From: Oidiodendron maius Zn
Lineage: Eukaryota > Ascomycota > Leotiomycetes > Myxotrichaceae
DNA length: 64,000 nt
Assembly (NCBI GenBank): GCA_000827325.1
Contig: KN832874.1
Span: forward strand, 2,216,721 to 2,280,720
Direction of reading: 5' to 3'
The notes below the pieces were generated by a model. That model worked only from the letters and a program-made list of their open reading frames with translations, ran no database searches and was not told the origin of the DNA. This document shows, one piece after another, positions 11,701-22,289 of this stretch. Position 1 is the stretch's first letter. Every line of letters starts with the position of its first letter. The position numbers and the translations under genes were made by a program.

Positions 11701-14126
11701 CCTCGGGGCGCTACAATAACCTCTGGAGTACCATCGTGACGACCTGGCCCCACGTAAGCTTCTAGTGCGTCATCTAAGTTCTTCTCAACTGCTCTCAACA
11801 CCAAACTAAGGTCTGAAACACAAGGTCTCTTCGAAATTTTGATGCTCAACGCGCTGTTTTGAGGAGGACAGATCGCTTCGAAATGCCTTTGGGCGAGATT
11901 TTCTCTACCAGTAATAGGCCGTAAATCTAGACGCTCTGCGAACTTGATTCGGATGATTTTGTTGTTGCTTGTAGGGAGAGCCTCCATGTAGACAATAGTT
12001 AACGGCAATTTTGAGGCGTGGAGAACTGGCGTAAGAGCAGCGTTCAGCTCCCGAATATCAGGGCGAGGCTTTGTGCTTGAAGTTACAAGTGCAACACCTA
12101 CAGCTTCTTGCAATAATTCGTGTGGCACCGAAAATGCCATCACCTGTCTCACTCGCTGGAAGAGTGATGATTTGACGTCCTGGGAGGCAATAGTTATTGC
12201 TTCCTCAACTTCGAATGGCGAAATAATTTCTCCCCCACGGTTGATAATCTCTTTCCCTCTCCCTGTAAGATAGAGATATCCATCTTCGTCTAGTGATCCC
12301 AAATCACCAGTATCAAACCAACCATTGTGAGTAAAGCATGATCTGTCAATTTTTCCTCCTTTCAAATAGCCTGAAAACGTAGGGCCCCCTCTCACGCTGA
12401 TGCGGCCCACATGCCCAGCTGGTAGAGGATTGTCCGCATCATCCAGAATAGATATCTCTGGTCCACATCCTATGCCCGAAGTTCCAGGTCTATCAAGAGC
12501 GTAATCCAGTAGCGGGGTGGAAATTGGCATGCACTCTGTCATGCCGTAGCTTGGGAGGACATTGCATCTAAAAGTGTCTCGCAAGCGAACGGCTAGAGCA
12601 GGTAAAAGTCCGCCAGCCGCATTGCAGACCAATCGCAGATGACAACGAGACAACGAATCTGGACGGGTATTGCCTTCGGCTAGAATGCTCATGTGCATTG
12701 ATGGTGAGGCATAGTACCAGGTTCCACAACCACCATCTAAAATGTCCCAGAATACATTAGGGTCAAACCCCGCACAAAGAATTGTGGAGCCTCCAGAGAG
12801 AACTGGGGCAAAAAGATTCCTGACGAGGCCACCAATGTGATAGAAAGGCATCATATTCAGGCAAGTATCATCAGGTCCGAGGCCCCAGGACGTGATGACA
12901 CACTGCACTCCGGTGAGCAAACTGAAACAATCAATAGGGACAACTTTTTTGGTGCCGCTGGTGCCGCTGGTAAAGAGAAGGATGGAAATGTCATCTGCAG
13001 TGTTTGGTGTTGTCCTATAATTTGGTGGACATCGTGACATATCGTGGTCTTGGACTCGGAAAGTCATACCGCCTTGCTGTTTTTCAGCCACTAGTACGCG
13101 AATTCCAGATTCCGCAACCCATTGTTGTCTAAGTCCAAGACTCTCGATATCTGATTCCAAGGCCACTATGGCGTGGGGATTTGCAAACTCGACATCAGAT
13201 CGGAATTGCCGTGCCCCACCCGCTATATTCATAGGCGCGGCTGTATAATACGACGCAGTTGCAAGACACGCAAGACCAAGCAATGGCCCATTTGGGAGGG
13301 CCAGTACGATGACCGGCTTTCCACTTGTTGTATCACAGTGTACCGGAAGTGTGAAGTCTTTTATGAAAGAGGATAACTGTCGGTGACTCAGGGACCTCTG
13401 GGAAGTAGGATCTACTATGGCAGGGTGGTCGCTGTCGGGCAGAAATAGAGACGGCAGATTCCCAATACACCTTTTCACTTGACTGAGTGCATCTTGTACA
13501 AATGGCCTAGCATTCTCATCATGACCTGCTTTTATTGTTTCTGGCAAGGCAATCCATAACTGAGTATACCGCTGGAGGACCTTGAATGTAGATCGGGTGC
13601 TGTGGTATCGGGAGAGAACAAAAGCCAACGCCGTAAGTGATAGATACCCCGCATCGTCGGAAACTGGGATAGAGGTGAGAAGTTTTGAAAAAGCAGACTT
13701 GGACAGAGGTGGAGCTGCTAGTTTATATTGAGAGTTGGTGGCCCACGATGAGAAGGCGGTTCTTGTTTCTAAGGACGTCTGAAAGTTCTGAACAACTTCA
13801 AGAAAAGGCTGGCTACATGGCGGAGACATTGACAAAATTACCGAAGATCGGTAATAGGTTCTTATTAGACTTTGGTAGAGCCTACTTTGAGATAAAAGAG
13901 AGTAGTAGGCTAGTAGAAGAGAGGAGAGTAACATCTGAAGAACAGGAGCTGTAAAATTCACAAGTAAAAGTAATGATATAAATATGTTTGATCCTAAAAT
14001 TGGAGCCCCTAGTGACTGGCCTGACCCTGGTGAGGCATTGAGGCAGTGAGGCAGTGCGTGGCAGTGTATTTCGCTCGTATGTTTTATAGGCATAAAACCA
14101 CGGCGCGCCTCTAAGATTGAGAACAT
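8773..14126 (-). CDS. NRPS-like enzyme: adenylation - carrier protein - poly-lysine-synthetase-type membrane/beta-helix region
   Basis: Two exons, complement of 8773-10818 and 10878-14126, are joined by a 59-nt intron (AAG|GTGGTT...GCTAAC...CACCAG|GGC) and give about 1764 residues. Met 13829 (MSPPCSQPFLEVVQNFQ) is a plausible shorter start, giving 1665. The adenylation domain spans about 230-735: TSGTSGTKK (386-394), YGMTE (527-531), WFDTGDL (603-609), GRGKEIINRGGE (622-633). A carrier domain at about 880-950 has GGDSL, with Ser912 as the phosphopantetheine site. Membrane segments then alternate with three hexapeptide-repeat (left-handed beta-helix) domains, beginning GAKIGTGVTIEKGT, GGKVGKHVYWPGTG and GANIGKDCALFAGG. 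This matches the C-terminal 'NRPS terminal domain' of epsilon-poly-L-lysine synthetases. There is no condensation or thioesterase domain. The product is unknown. A homopolymer or amide made without condensation domains is an inference. Confidence 0.88.
10819..10877 (-). other. Intron in the NRPS-like gene that hides an apparent frameshift
   Basis: Read straight through, the gene seems broken here because the two long frames overlap. A 59-nt intron with donor GTGGTT, branch point GCTAAC and acceptor CACCAG restores one frame and gives VCGK followed by GVFGYFDYTRILYYRLLGAK, as expected between the transmembrane pair and the first beta-helix domain. Confidence 0.8.
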
Positions 14127-14293
14127 TGTACACTAGTAAATGTAAACAAAGACATGAGCAATTTTATTGATACAAGCAATTAGTGCTTGTCTTTTGTTTA
14201 ATATGTAACTTAACTTATATTGTAATGATAATGATGATGATGATGAACGAAGGCATATACAATTGAAAATCGTCCAATTTTAATGAGGAATAC

Positions 14294-14570
14294 TGTCAGG
14301 TGACTAGATGGAGGATCACAAGGGAGATGACGGAATCGCACGTGGCTCAAACCAAGGACTGCATTACTAGGTTATTTTGTATATAAAGGGGCAGGCCCCC
14401 TTTATTAGAGAGGGTAGCGTTCAGTCTTCTTCCGATTTTCCGGGTAAAATCTACTTTGTTACTTCAAGCTTCTAGCAACCCACTAGCGAGGCTCCTTCAA
14501 CCCGCCATCATCTTGCTGTATAACCCATCTGCTAGTCGTCTGTCTCACTCTATACGAAAGGATCCTGACA
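14294..14570. mobile_element. Solo LTR (277 bp)
   Basis: The segment starts TGTCAGG and ends CCTGACA, a perfect 7-bp terminal inverted repeat with the TG...CA ends of LTRs. A TATA box (GTATATAAAGGGGC) sits about 97 bp inside. No internal gag/pol follows, and the flanking 5-mers do not match as a target duplication. It is probably an old solo LTR. Confidence 0.65.
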
Positions 14571-15574
14571 GTTCTCTCTAGAGGGATATATTATTAGAAA
14601 CACTATAGGTACACTATTGCTTCAGAAGACAATATATCAGAAGATGATATATCTCCTGAAGAATGCGACACGGCGTCTTTAGTCACGTGCTGTATCCAAC
14701 AATGGCTGCACCGAAATATTCTCAACAGCTAGGTTATTTACTAACTAATCTTGTAAGAATGAAAAGTGAACTATATATAACAAATCAGGACATCGAAATA
14801 ACCCAATAATAAGCATACAGTAGCGTGTATATAAACGAGCTTACTAGCAGAGCTTACTAGGGTTCCAGCAAGGCTTGGCGACCAAATTTAGCTCTAATAC
14901 AAGGATGGTCAGCCACTAGTGTCGGGTGAGCGGCCGATGCTGCCGCCACCAGTCACCGAACGCCAGGGTGACACAGGGTCGTGACACGCCATTGATAGCT
15001 CGCTCAGGGATTTTGACACACTTGAAACCGCACTACTGCCTACTTTTGCCCCAAATCTACTTCATAACTTATTCACTTCGAATGGTTACTAAGTTAGAGT
15101 GAATTATGTCGGTCCCGGCCGGCGAGCTAATCTAGGGGCTTGGCTTCTTAGCGTCGGCCGACTGCCCGGCACTAACGTAAGGGGTCGTGATACATCCACA
15201 TACCAGCTGTCAGAGAGTAGGAGTCTCAGGCACCTACTTTTGGGCCGTAATTTCGGTCCAACAGAGACAGAGTTCAAGAGAACAACAGCTTCGAAGATAC
15301 AGACTCAGATCAATCAACCAGTTCAATCAGTTGCTTTATAGCTTCAATACAATCAATTCAAACCCCTTTTGACATCGTGCGCTAGATACACGTGATATCT
15401 GACAGTTCTTGCGTAAGTGGACTGGCTGGCCGCTAGTGAGATTTAGCGTTGGGGAATCGGCCAGCACCGCTTACAATTCCCCGCTGGAAGGAAGATGAGA
15501 TAAATACTGTATAGTGCAGTAGAGAAACCAGAATCTTGAGATGCTCATATTATTAATCCTTTTATTGTTCTGTA

Positions 15575-16222
15575 TCAGTCGAAGACTATGTAGAACATTG
15601 GGGTCCTTTCTGCCCCGGAAATGCCAAGTATGAGATGCAAGATGTGCGGTTGCCGGAAGCCAATCTCGAGTGTCTGCATCTCCCAGGAGGACTGGCCTGT
15701 TAAGACGAAGTAGAGGTGCAGCAATTCCATATCCGCATACGTCAGGGCCTCCAGTGGTTGCATCGGTGTAAGTTGTTGGATGGTCTTCTCTAGCGTCTCT
15801 ATCCGGTCAGAAATAGTCTGCATATTCTGCTCGCTTAGGACCCCAGAAAAGTCGCGGGGCATCTGATTGCTCTCGAGGTTCATACATGCCGGCTCGGCCT
15901 TCAAGCTATAAGTCGATGAAACGAAGCGCATATTGCGTCGGTGCCTTCCTCTACTTTGTGCTGGGGCGGTTTCCGTGTCGAGTATGTGGTTAGCAGAGCC
16001 GCTCTCGAATGCGAACCACTCTTCTCCCTCGCCCTCGCCCGATCCTAGGTCTTCTCTTGGTCTACGGGAGAGAAACTTGCACTCGATATCCCTGCGCATG
16101 CAATTAGTGCAGACTGGTTTGCTTTCGTCGCATTTGATTTTGTGCTGCTTGCATGGCTGGCATCCAAGACGCGATTTCCGATGCGTTCGCCGGCCCCGTT
16201 TGGCTTGATCGGGAAAGACCAT
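15575..16222 (-). pseudogene. Truncated Zn2Cys6 transcription factor (UPC2/sterol-regulator-like)
   Basis: From Met 16222 (MVFPDQAKRGRRTHRKSRLG) the frame encodes a binuclear zinc cluster, CQPCKQHKIKC then CTNCMRRDIEC. A linker with a short coiled coil (ISDRIETLEKTIQQL) follows, then the start of the UPC2-like regulatory domain (YADMELLHLYFVLTG ... ILHLILGISGAE). It stops at 215 residues after RTPMFYIVFD, where family members continue for another 200 or so residues. The DNA-binding part is intact and the regulatory domain is lost. It could still act as a dominant DNA-binding fragment. Its position beside the NRPS-like gene and the FAD oxidase suggests a former cluster regulator. Confidence 0.7.
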
Positions 16223-17149
16223 GCTAAACGAATGATTCTGCAGGGCAGAAAAGGATGAGTACGACAATCCGCAAATGTGTAATGTGAGGTGCAGTTTCGG
16301 GTTCAAGGCTTTCCTTACGAGTGGATGTGAAGATACCTAGCGATGGAAAGGAAAGGATGTACGCGGCTCGCTGCTTGCTTAGCGCATGGACTTGGCACCT
16401 CCGTATTTGCGGCTCAACTATTGCCGTTTTGGGAGCGTATTTCGGATCGCTTTTCGGCTTGGTAAATGCGGAAGTCGCATAGCGGCTTAACATGGACAAG
16501 CATTTCAACGCGTGTTTCGCTACCACACAATGTTACAGATGAACAGATCACTAGTGATTCCATGAGTCTTTCTCTTGCCCTAGGTTAGCTATTTGTGTAT
16601 GCCTACAGCAACCAATTTAATGTCACCCCGGCAGCCATTGCAATAAATTGGATCCACACGAACGGCTAGAGATTGACCAAAATGGATTTGATTGGTGGGA
16701 AATTCATTCCAAAACTGTCACCTTATTATATCTTGTGTTAGACAGCTGAGGGCTATTCTAGAGTATTTTGCGTATTCCCGTGGCTAGAAAAGGAAATGTT
16801 GCTCGGATTCGTATAACGCACCGGTTTCAGCCCCGCTAATCGCTTTGCCGTTCAGCGGGCCCCCTGTATCGTCGTTTGCATTCTATGGCGCAGCGGGAAC
16901 GAATGACCTCGGAGAATATCGAATACCGATGATTGGCAATATGCTTGCCTTTGTGCCTAGTTGGATACTAGTATGCTGTGCATCATTGGGAAAGATATTC
17001 TTCATCATATCGAGCTTTTTATATCCGAATACGCGAGAAGCTCTCCACACTTACAGTTTCATCGAGCACTAGCAAAATGACCAGAAGCCACATAATGCTC
17101 AATATTCCTGCCTGGTTTACTGCTTTTCAAACACCTAGTGTCAATAACC
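16223..17149. other. Divergent promoter region
   Basis: This 0.9-kb stretch separates the divergently transcribed truncated regulator and FAD oxidase genes. I found no repeat and no credible coding frame, so it should contain both promoters. Confidence 0.5.
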
Positions 17150-19299
17150 ATGACTTTTCTTATTAAAATAGGGCTTCCCTACGTTCTTGGTGGAGTTGCC
17201 CTAATGACGAATTTGGTTGCTGCACAGGACTGCAAATGCGTGAGTACCGATCCATGCCCGCCCTAATCTGTAGACTATACAAACACTGACCTAGCAAAAC
17301 ACAGTCGCCCTCTGAAACATGCTGGCCCTCAACATCCGAGTGGGATTCCCTCAATGATACAATTTCTGGACGTCTTATCCGCTCCGTACCTCCAGGATCC
17401 GTCTGCTACCCCGTTCAGCCCAACTACAATGCAGAGGCTTGCAGCCTTGTCTTGGCAAGCTGGAACTCCTCTGCCTTCCATTCATCTGATCCCATCAGTA
17501 TCGACTCACCAGTCTGGGCGAACAGCAGCTGTAATCCAGTCTACCCGAATGGGACCAGCGTGGCGGGCGATCCCAGTGCGGGAGAGACAGGCTGCTCTAT
17601 TGGGGCGTATCCTGTTTATGTTGTCAATATCACCAAAGCGAACGATGTGCAAGCAGCGTTGAAGTTTGCTAAGAAGTGGAATGTGCGATTGAACATCAAG
17701 AACATGGGCCATAACGGATCTGGAAGGTAAGGTCAGTCACATCACGAGTTTCTGAAACATGGCTGATACCAAGCGAATAGGAATACTGCCTATGGAAGTT
17801 TGTCGTACGTAACTCTAAGCTGAGTTGAGAGAAGAACATAGGTCTAAAACGTGCGACAGACTCTGGACTCACAATTTGAAGAATTTCCAATTTCACGAGA
17901 ACTATAAGTCGTGCAATACCACAGGGAAACAGCTGGCAGCCACTATCGGTGCCGGCATGCAGGACGGCGAACTTTTCGAGGCAATGGCAGCCCACAACGC
18001 AATCGGTGTTGGTGGAACAAACAAGGCATGCTCAACCATCCGACCTAGAATTACTTGCCCAATGCTGATCATCTTGAATAGGATGTTGGCGTCGTTGGAT
18101 GGGCCACAGGAGGTGGCCACGGCTTCATGACCGGAGTTTATGGCATGGGTGCTGACAATATTCTCGAGGCCACTATCATCACGCCCGATGGAACACTTCT
18201 CATTGCGAATGCTTGCAAAACGCGGACATCTTCTGGGCCATTCGAGGTGGTGGAGGTGGCACCTTTGGCATCATTCTCAGTCTCACTGTTAAGGCATACC
18301 CGATGCCGAACGTCACTCTTTGGGGACTTAACATTGCTGCTAAGAATAGCACCTCAGCTAGCACCTGGTATAATCTGATAGCACGAGTTCACACACTGCT
18401 GCCGCAGCTACAGGATCAAGGTTTTCATGGGTATTACAGCCTTATCGGGCCTCCAGCCTCAGATACCTTGACTCTTGGAGGCTCATTCTTCTTGTGGAAT
18501 GCGACGAATGGGACAGCTGAACGTATAGCTGCCCCTGTGCAAGCATTGCTTGCCGCGACGAATGATACAATGACTTTCTCGACCTTTTCTCTTTACATAC
18601 CTACATTTGATAGTCTCGTGCAAGCTCTACCATCGCCAGAGCACGTCGGTACAGTGACTAACATTGCGTCGTCACGGCTCATATCGCGAAGGGTATTGAT
18701 GAGGGATAACCAGACTTTGTTTGCGCAGACACTTGAGAAGATTGGCCCGGCTGCGGTGGCACCATCTGTGAGCACCCTTCTTCCATGAAAATAATTTGAG
18801 CGACTTCCTTACACTCATACTTTTAGGACGGAATACCAAACCCATCGCTATCTGGCACCATGACAATCAGCAAGAAGCCCGTAGACAACGCCTTGAACCT
18901 AGCCTGGCGCGACGCCGCCATCCATCTCATCACAACCCAAACCTGGGACGATTCCTTGGCCAAGGCACAAGTCAAGCAGATTTTAGATGGCATGACATAC
19001 AGCAAACTGAATGCTCTAAGGGAGCTGGAACCAGGCTCTGGAGCCTACCTCAACGAGGTATGTCGCCACAATGTGTCTTTGATGTTTGGTTGCTGGATCG
19101 ATTTTGCTAATGACAGTAGGCAAATCCCTTCGAGCCCGGTTGGCAATGGTCCTTTTTTGGGCCAAACTACGCCAGACTCCGACAGATCAAGGATAAATAT
19201 GATCCGGATGGCACGCTCTGGTGTCCCCAGTGCGTCGGCAGCGAGGACTGGGCGCAACAAGAGGATGGAGCGCTCTGCCGCGTGTATCAACCATTCTGA
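17150..19299 (+). CDS. Secreted FAD-linked oxidase (FAD_binding_4 + BBE), with one frameshift
   Basis: Seven exons: 17150-17239, 17305-17726, 17781-17804, 17860-18025, 18082-18767, 18827-19057 and 19120-19299. The N-terminus MTFLIKIGLPYVLGGVAL is a signal peptide. The FAD-binding domain shows NMGHNGSGR, whose His is the likely flavin-linking residue, then SLWTHNLKNF, GWATGGGHGFMTG and IFWAIRGGGGGTFG. The C-terminal BBE module has NPFEPGWQWSFFGPNYARL. No Cys is present at the second flavinylation position, so single covalent linkage is likely. The frame breaks at about 18216 (GCTTGC|AAAACG): one missing base after TGC restores AC-QNADIFWA, and the repaired CDS is exactly 600 codons. Intron 4 uses a GC-AG donor. 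The oxidised substrate is unknown. Linkage to the NRPS-like gene suggests secondary metabolism. Confidence 0.88.
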
Positions 19300-19399
19300 G
19301 TTGGGCTATCGGAATCGTGCTGAGATATGATGGTACGCTGAGTAGTGATACTGGTATACTAACACGAGTGGATGATTGATTTTCTTCTTTATATAAATA

Positions 19400-20400
19400 C
19401 TTTTTGCAGCCTAGCTTCTATTAGAGTATCAACTCTAGACAATATAGTAAGATATAGTCAGGGCTGACTGCGATTTTCTATACTACCTATAGCTTAACCC
19501 TTATAGGTAGTATTACAATTCTACTACTATCCTATTAAAAAATATATACAGTATAAATATCTTACTAGTTTTATTTATTGATATATAAGACCTATTTAAA
19601 GTAAAAAAAGCAAAAAGAGTAATCTCTCTTTATAAATAGATATATTTTAAGTTAGATATTATATATAATATAGTTTATAAGCGAACTAATAACCTAAGTA
19701 TAAAGTTAATTATAAAGTATAAATTAAAATTATAATTTGTTTTTATATTACTTTAACTTAAATAAGATTTTTAATCTTAATATACTTCTTTTTATTTTAT
19801 ATCTTTAACTATTTATATAGCTTTAAAATACTAGCTAGTCTTTATAGATAAGTTTTAGCTATAGACTATCTATTAGTAAATATTGATCAGGGCCTCAAGC
19901 ACGCATGATACATCCCTTAGGATTCAGGATATCCTTCTGGATCTAGGATTCAGAGGATTCATGTGAGTTAATAAGAGGATGAATAGGTCTATATAAAGGG
20001 GCCTTTACTCCAGCTGTGCTTAATTAGTTGTCTCTGCATCACTCTTTTTACCTACTGCTTTCGGCATAGCTGAATGCTGAAAGCCTATAGTCAATATAAC
20101 TGAGTTTCACCCTGATATCCAACTACAACCTGCGCATTAACCTGAACCTCTGCTCAAGAGTAAATATAGATACTATTAGCTTAGTATTTATATTATTCTA
20201 ATGTAATAGTAAGACCTTGATACTTTAGATATAAGAGAAATATATAATTGCAATATAGAGAACTTGTATTTATAAAGAATGTAATAAATAGAGAATGAAA
20301 AGGAGGGCTATACTCGCTACAGAGTTTAGACTACATTTCCTGTCTAGAGCAGATTGGCATTTCAATATATGCTACCCTCCGCGATCCAGTATACGTATTC
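19400..20400. repeat. AT-rich desert with RIP-like composition
   Basis: Very low GC and dense TpA steps (runs such as AAATATATACAGTATAAATA) mark this kilobase. No frame encodes a recognisable protein. The composition matches the result of repeat-induced point mutation on old transposon DNA. It contains a second LTR-like segment. Confidence 0.5.
19884..20120. mobile_element. Probable degenerate solo LTR
   Basis: TGATCAGGG at the left and CCCTGATA at the right form an imperfect terminal inverted repeat. CTATATAAAGGGGCC lies about 105 bp inside, the same TATA context as the LTR at 14294-14570. The right boundary is approximate. Confidence 0.4.
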
Positions 20401-20401
20401 C

Positions 20402-22289
20402 TTAGAGATCGTGGAGCTCAATTGCATCGATAATTGCGTTGAATCCTGGTAGTTGACAATTATAATCAGTTAAACGCATGCCATTTAGCCGGCAGATGGC
20501 TGTTAAGAAAATAAGAGAAGGACATACCGTGCGACCCCGAGGCTCCGAATCGAACAGTGTTCACGTCGCCAGGTCTGAGGACTAGGTATACAGGAACAGC
20601 GTTGTGGTAACCTGCGCGAGAGTTGAGGTCTGACATGTTAATCGCAGTCGGGCTGTCGTTGATGAAGATGTAAGCGTCGCCAGCTGAAGCATGAGATGTT
20701 AGTTGGTTCATTATAGAGTGTGTAGTTACTTCAATCTGACCGACCTTCTGGACTGCTGACGGTATAGTGGAATGTGAGCCATTGACGACGGCCAGTGCCA
20801 GTGATATTGTAGAATGTGACCTCGCTATCGGCATGGACTGCCAGAAATATAGAGTTAATTTTATAACATGGACTCAAGAAAGCGAAAGCTAGTGCTGGTT
20901 TAATCACCTTCATGGACAGCCCGTTTACTGGCACAGCGGGTACACACGGAGACAATTGAATTTGACGTTGTCAGCTTACTATTTAGTATCTTGTCAGGAC
21001 AGGGAAATGTTTACCAGCGCGACCAGAAATGTCAGCGTGCTCGGCTTCATACCGCTTCGAAGAAGTCGCAGTCGAAACCTCGCCAGTGTTGATATCAACT
21101 CTCCACATAGAGTGGTATTGGAGAGTGACGGTTTTGGCGCTATTTACCAGAATCAATGAGCGTTAATAACGAGTTTTCCTTCTTCTAAAATGGGGGAATA
21201 TTGTTTCCTTACTTTGCATCGACGGCCATAGGCAGCCAAACGTAGTTGGAGCCAGGTCCCCCTTTTGAATCCCAAGCATCCCCCATGTAGATATAAGTAG
21301 TCTGCTTCGAGCCCGTGATGGTAAGCTCAAGTGAATTTTGTGAGCCATACGTATTTGTCGACGCGGGAGCAATATCTGTTCCGCCATTCCAAGGGCCAGA
21401 TAACGAAGCTGCCCAGAACTTCTTGTTTGGGTTAGCCCTCCAACCGGTCTTAGCTGAGGCAATTAGGAAGTAAACGTTGCCAGCTTTAAAGAGCCCCGGT
21501 GCTTCTTAAGATCCCTGCTCTAATGGAACGATATATTAGAGTCCGATATCAACTTCCAAGGAGGATATGACTTACTGAATGCGTCAACACGATTTCCAAC
21601 GGACCCGTCCGAGTTAATTTCATTGATGTGGATCACGTTATTGTCGGCGCTAGTTAGGATATACCATGTGGCTGCCATCTCTGATTAGTGTATTGCCAGT
21701 GACGGCGAAGGCTACGAGAAAGGCATGAACGAGAGATAATGCGCACAAGTGCTCGGATCATTCAACATGCCCGTGTCGGAGTATGAGTAACTGCTCGGCG
21801 GTAAATGTACCAAGGCTTTCTCTTATAACCGTCTACCATCTTCGTCGATTCAAGGGATAAGACGTAACGGTTCTGCTGACCGTAAAGCTGTGGCAATAAT
21901 AATGAACAGTAGCTCGCAACGTGTTGCTAAAGATAAAGCCTTACCCAGTAATCCCCATTCGGCTTTGCAATCTTCGGCCGCCACATGCCTGTCACGGAGG
22001 GGTCCTGAGAGCCAAAGTTTTTCCAATTGAGCAAGTCAGTTGACAAATACATCATGGGTGACTGATCTACCAAGTCTTGTTAATCGACCAGTCCATAGCA
22101 ATCCCATGGCTCAAAACACTCACTTTCAGCACTGTGACCGGACCAGTAGAAGTTACTGCCCATTTTAACGATTCCTCCCCCATGGGCGTCAATCTTCTTA
22201 CCATCTGTGTCGTACCAGATAGCTCCAGGTGCAATCCATGCTGTGCTGGCGGCGGCGACGCTGCAGAGAAGTGGGAAAAGGATTCTCAT
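20402..22289 (-). CDS. GH43 exo-beta-1,3-galactanase-like enzyme with C-terminal CBM35, two frameshifts
   Basis: Ten exons can be traced: complement of 20402-20445, 20528-20683, 20745-20837, 20908-20974, 21015-21139, 21213-21504, 21576-21671, 21747-21887, 21945-22066 and 22124-22289. The protein starts with a signal peptide (MRILFPLLCSVAAASTA). The GH43 galactanase signatures follow: WYDTDGKKIDAHGGGIV, GMWRPKIAKPNGDYW, TWYILTSADNNVI, APGLFKAGNVYFLIAS and TYIYMGDAWDSKGG. The end is a CBM35-like module (VTFYNITGTGRRQWLTFHYT ... NAIIDAIELHDL). The role is removal of galactose from beta-1,3-galactan backbones of arabinogalactan. Two one-base discrepancies remain: within exon 3 near 21820 (needed to read LPPSSYSYSDTG) and at the exon 6/7 junction near 21015-20974. 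Either the gene is freshly dead or the consensus is wrong. Confidence 0.78.
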
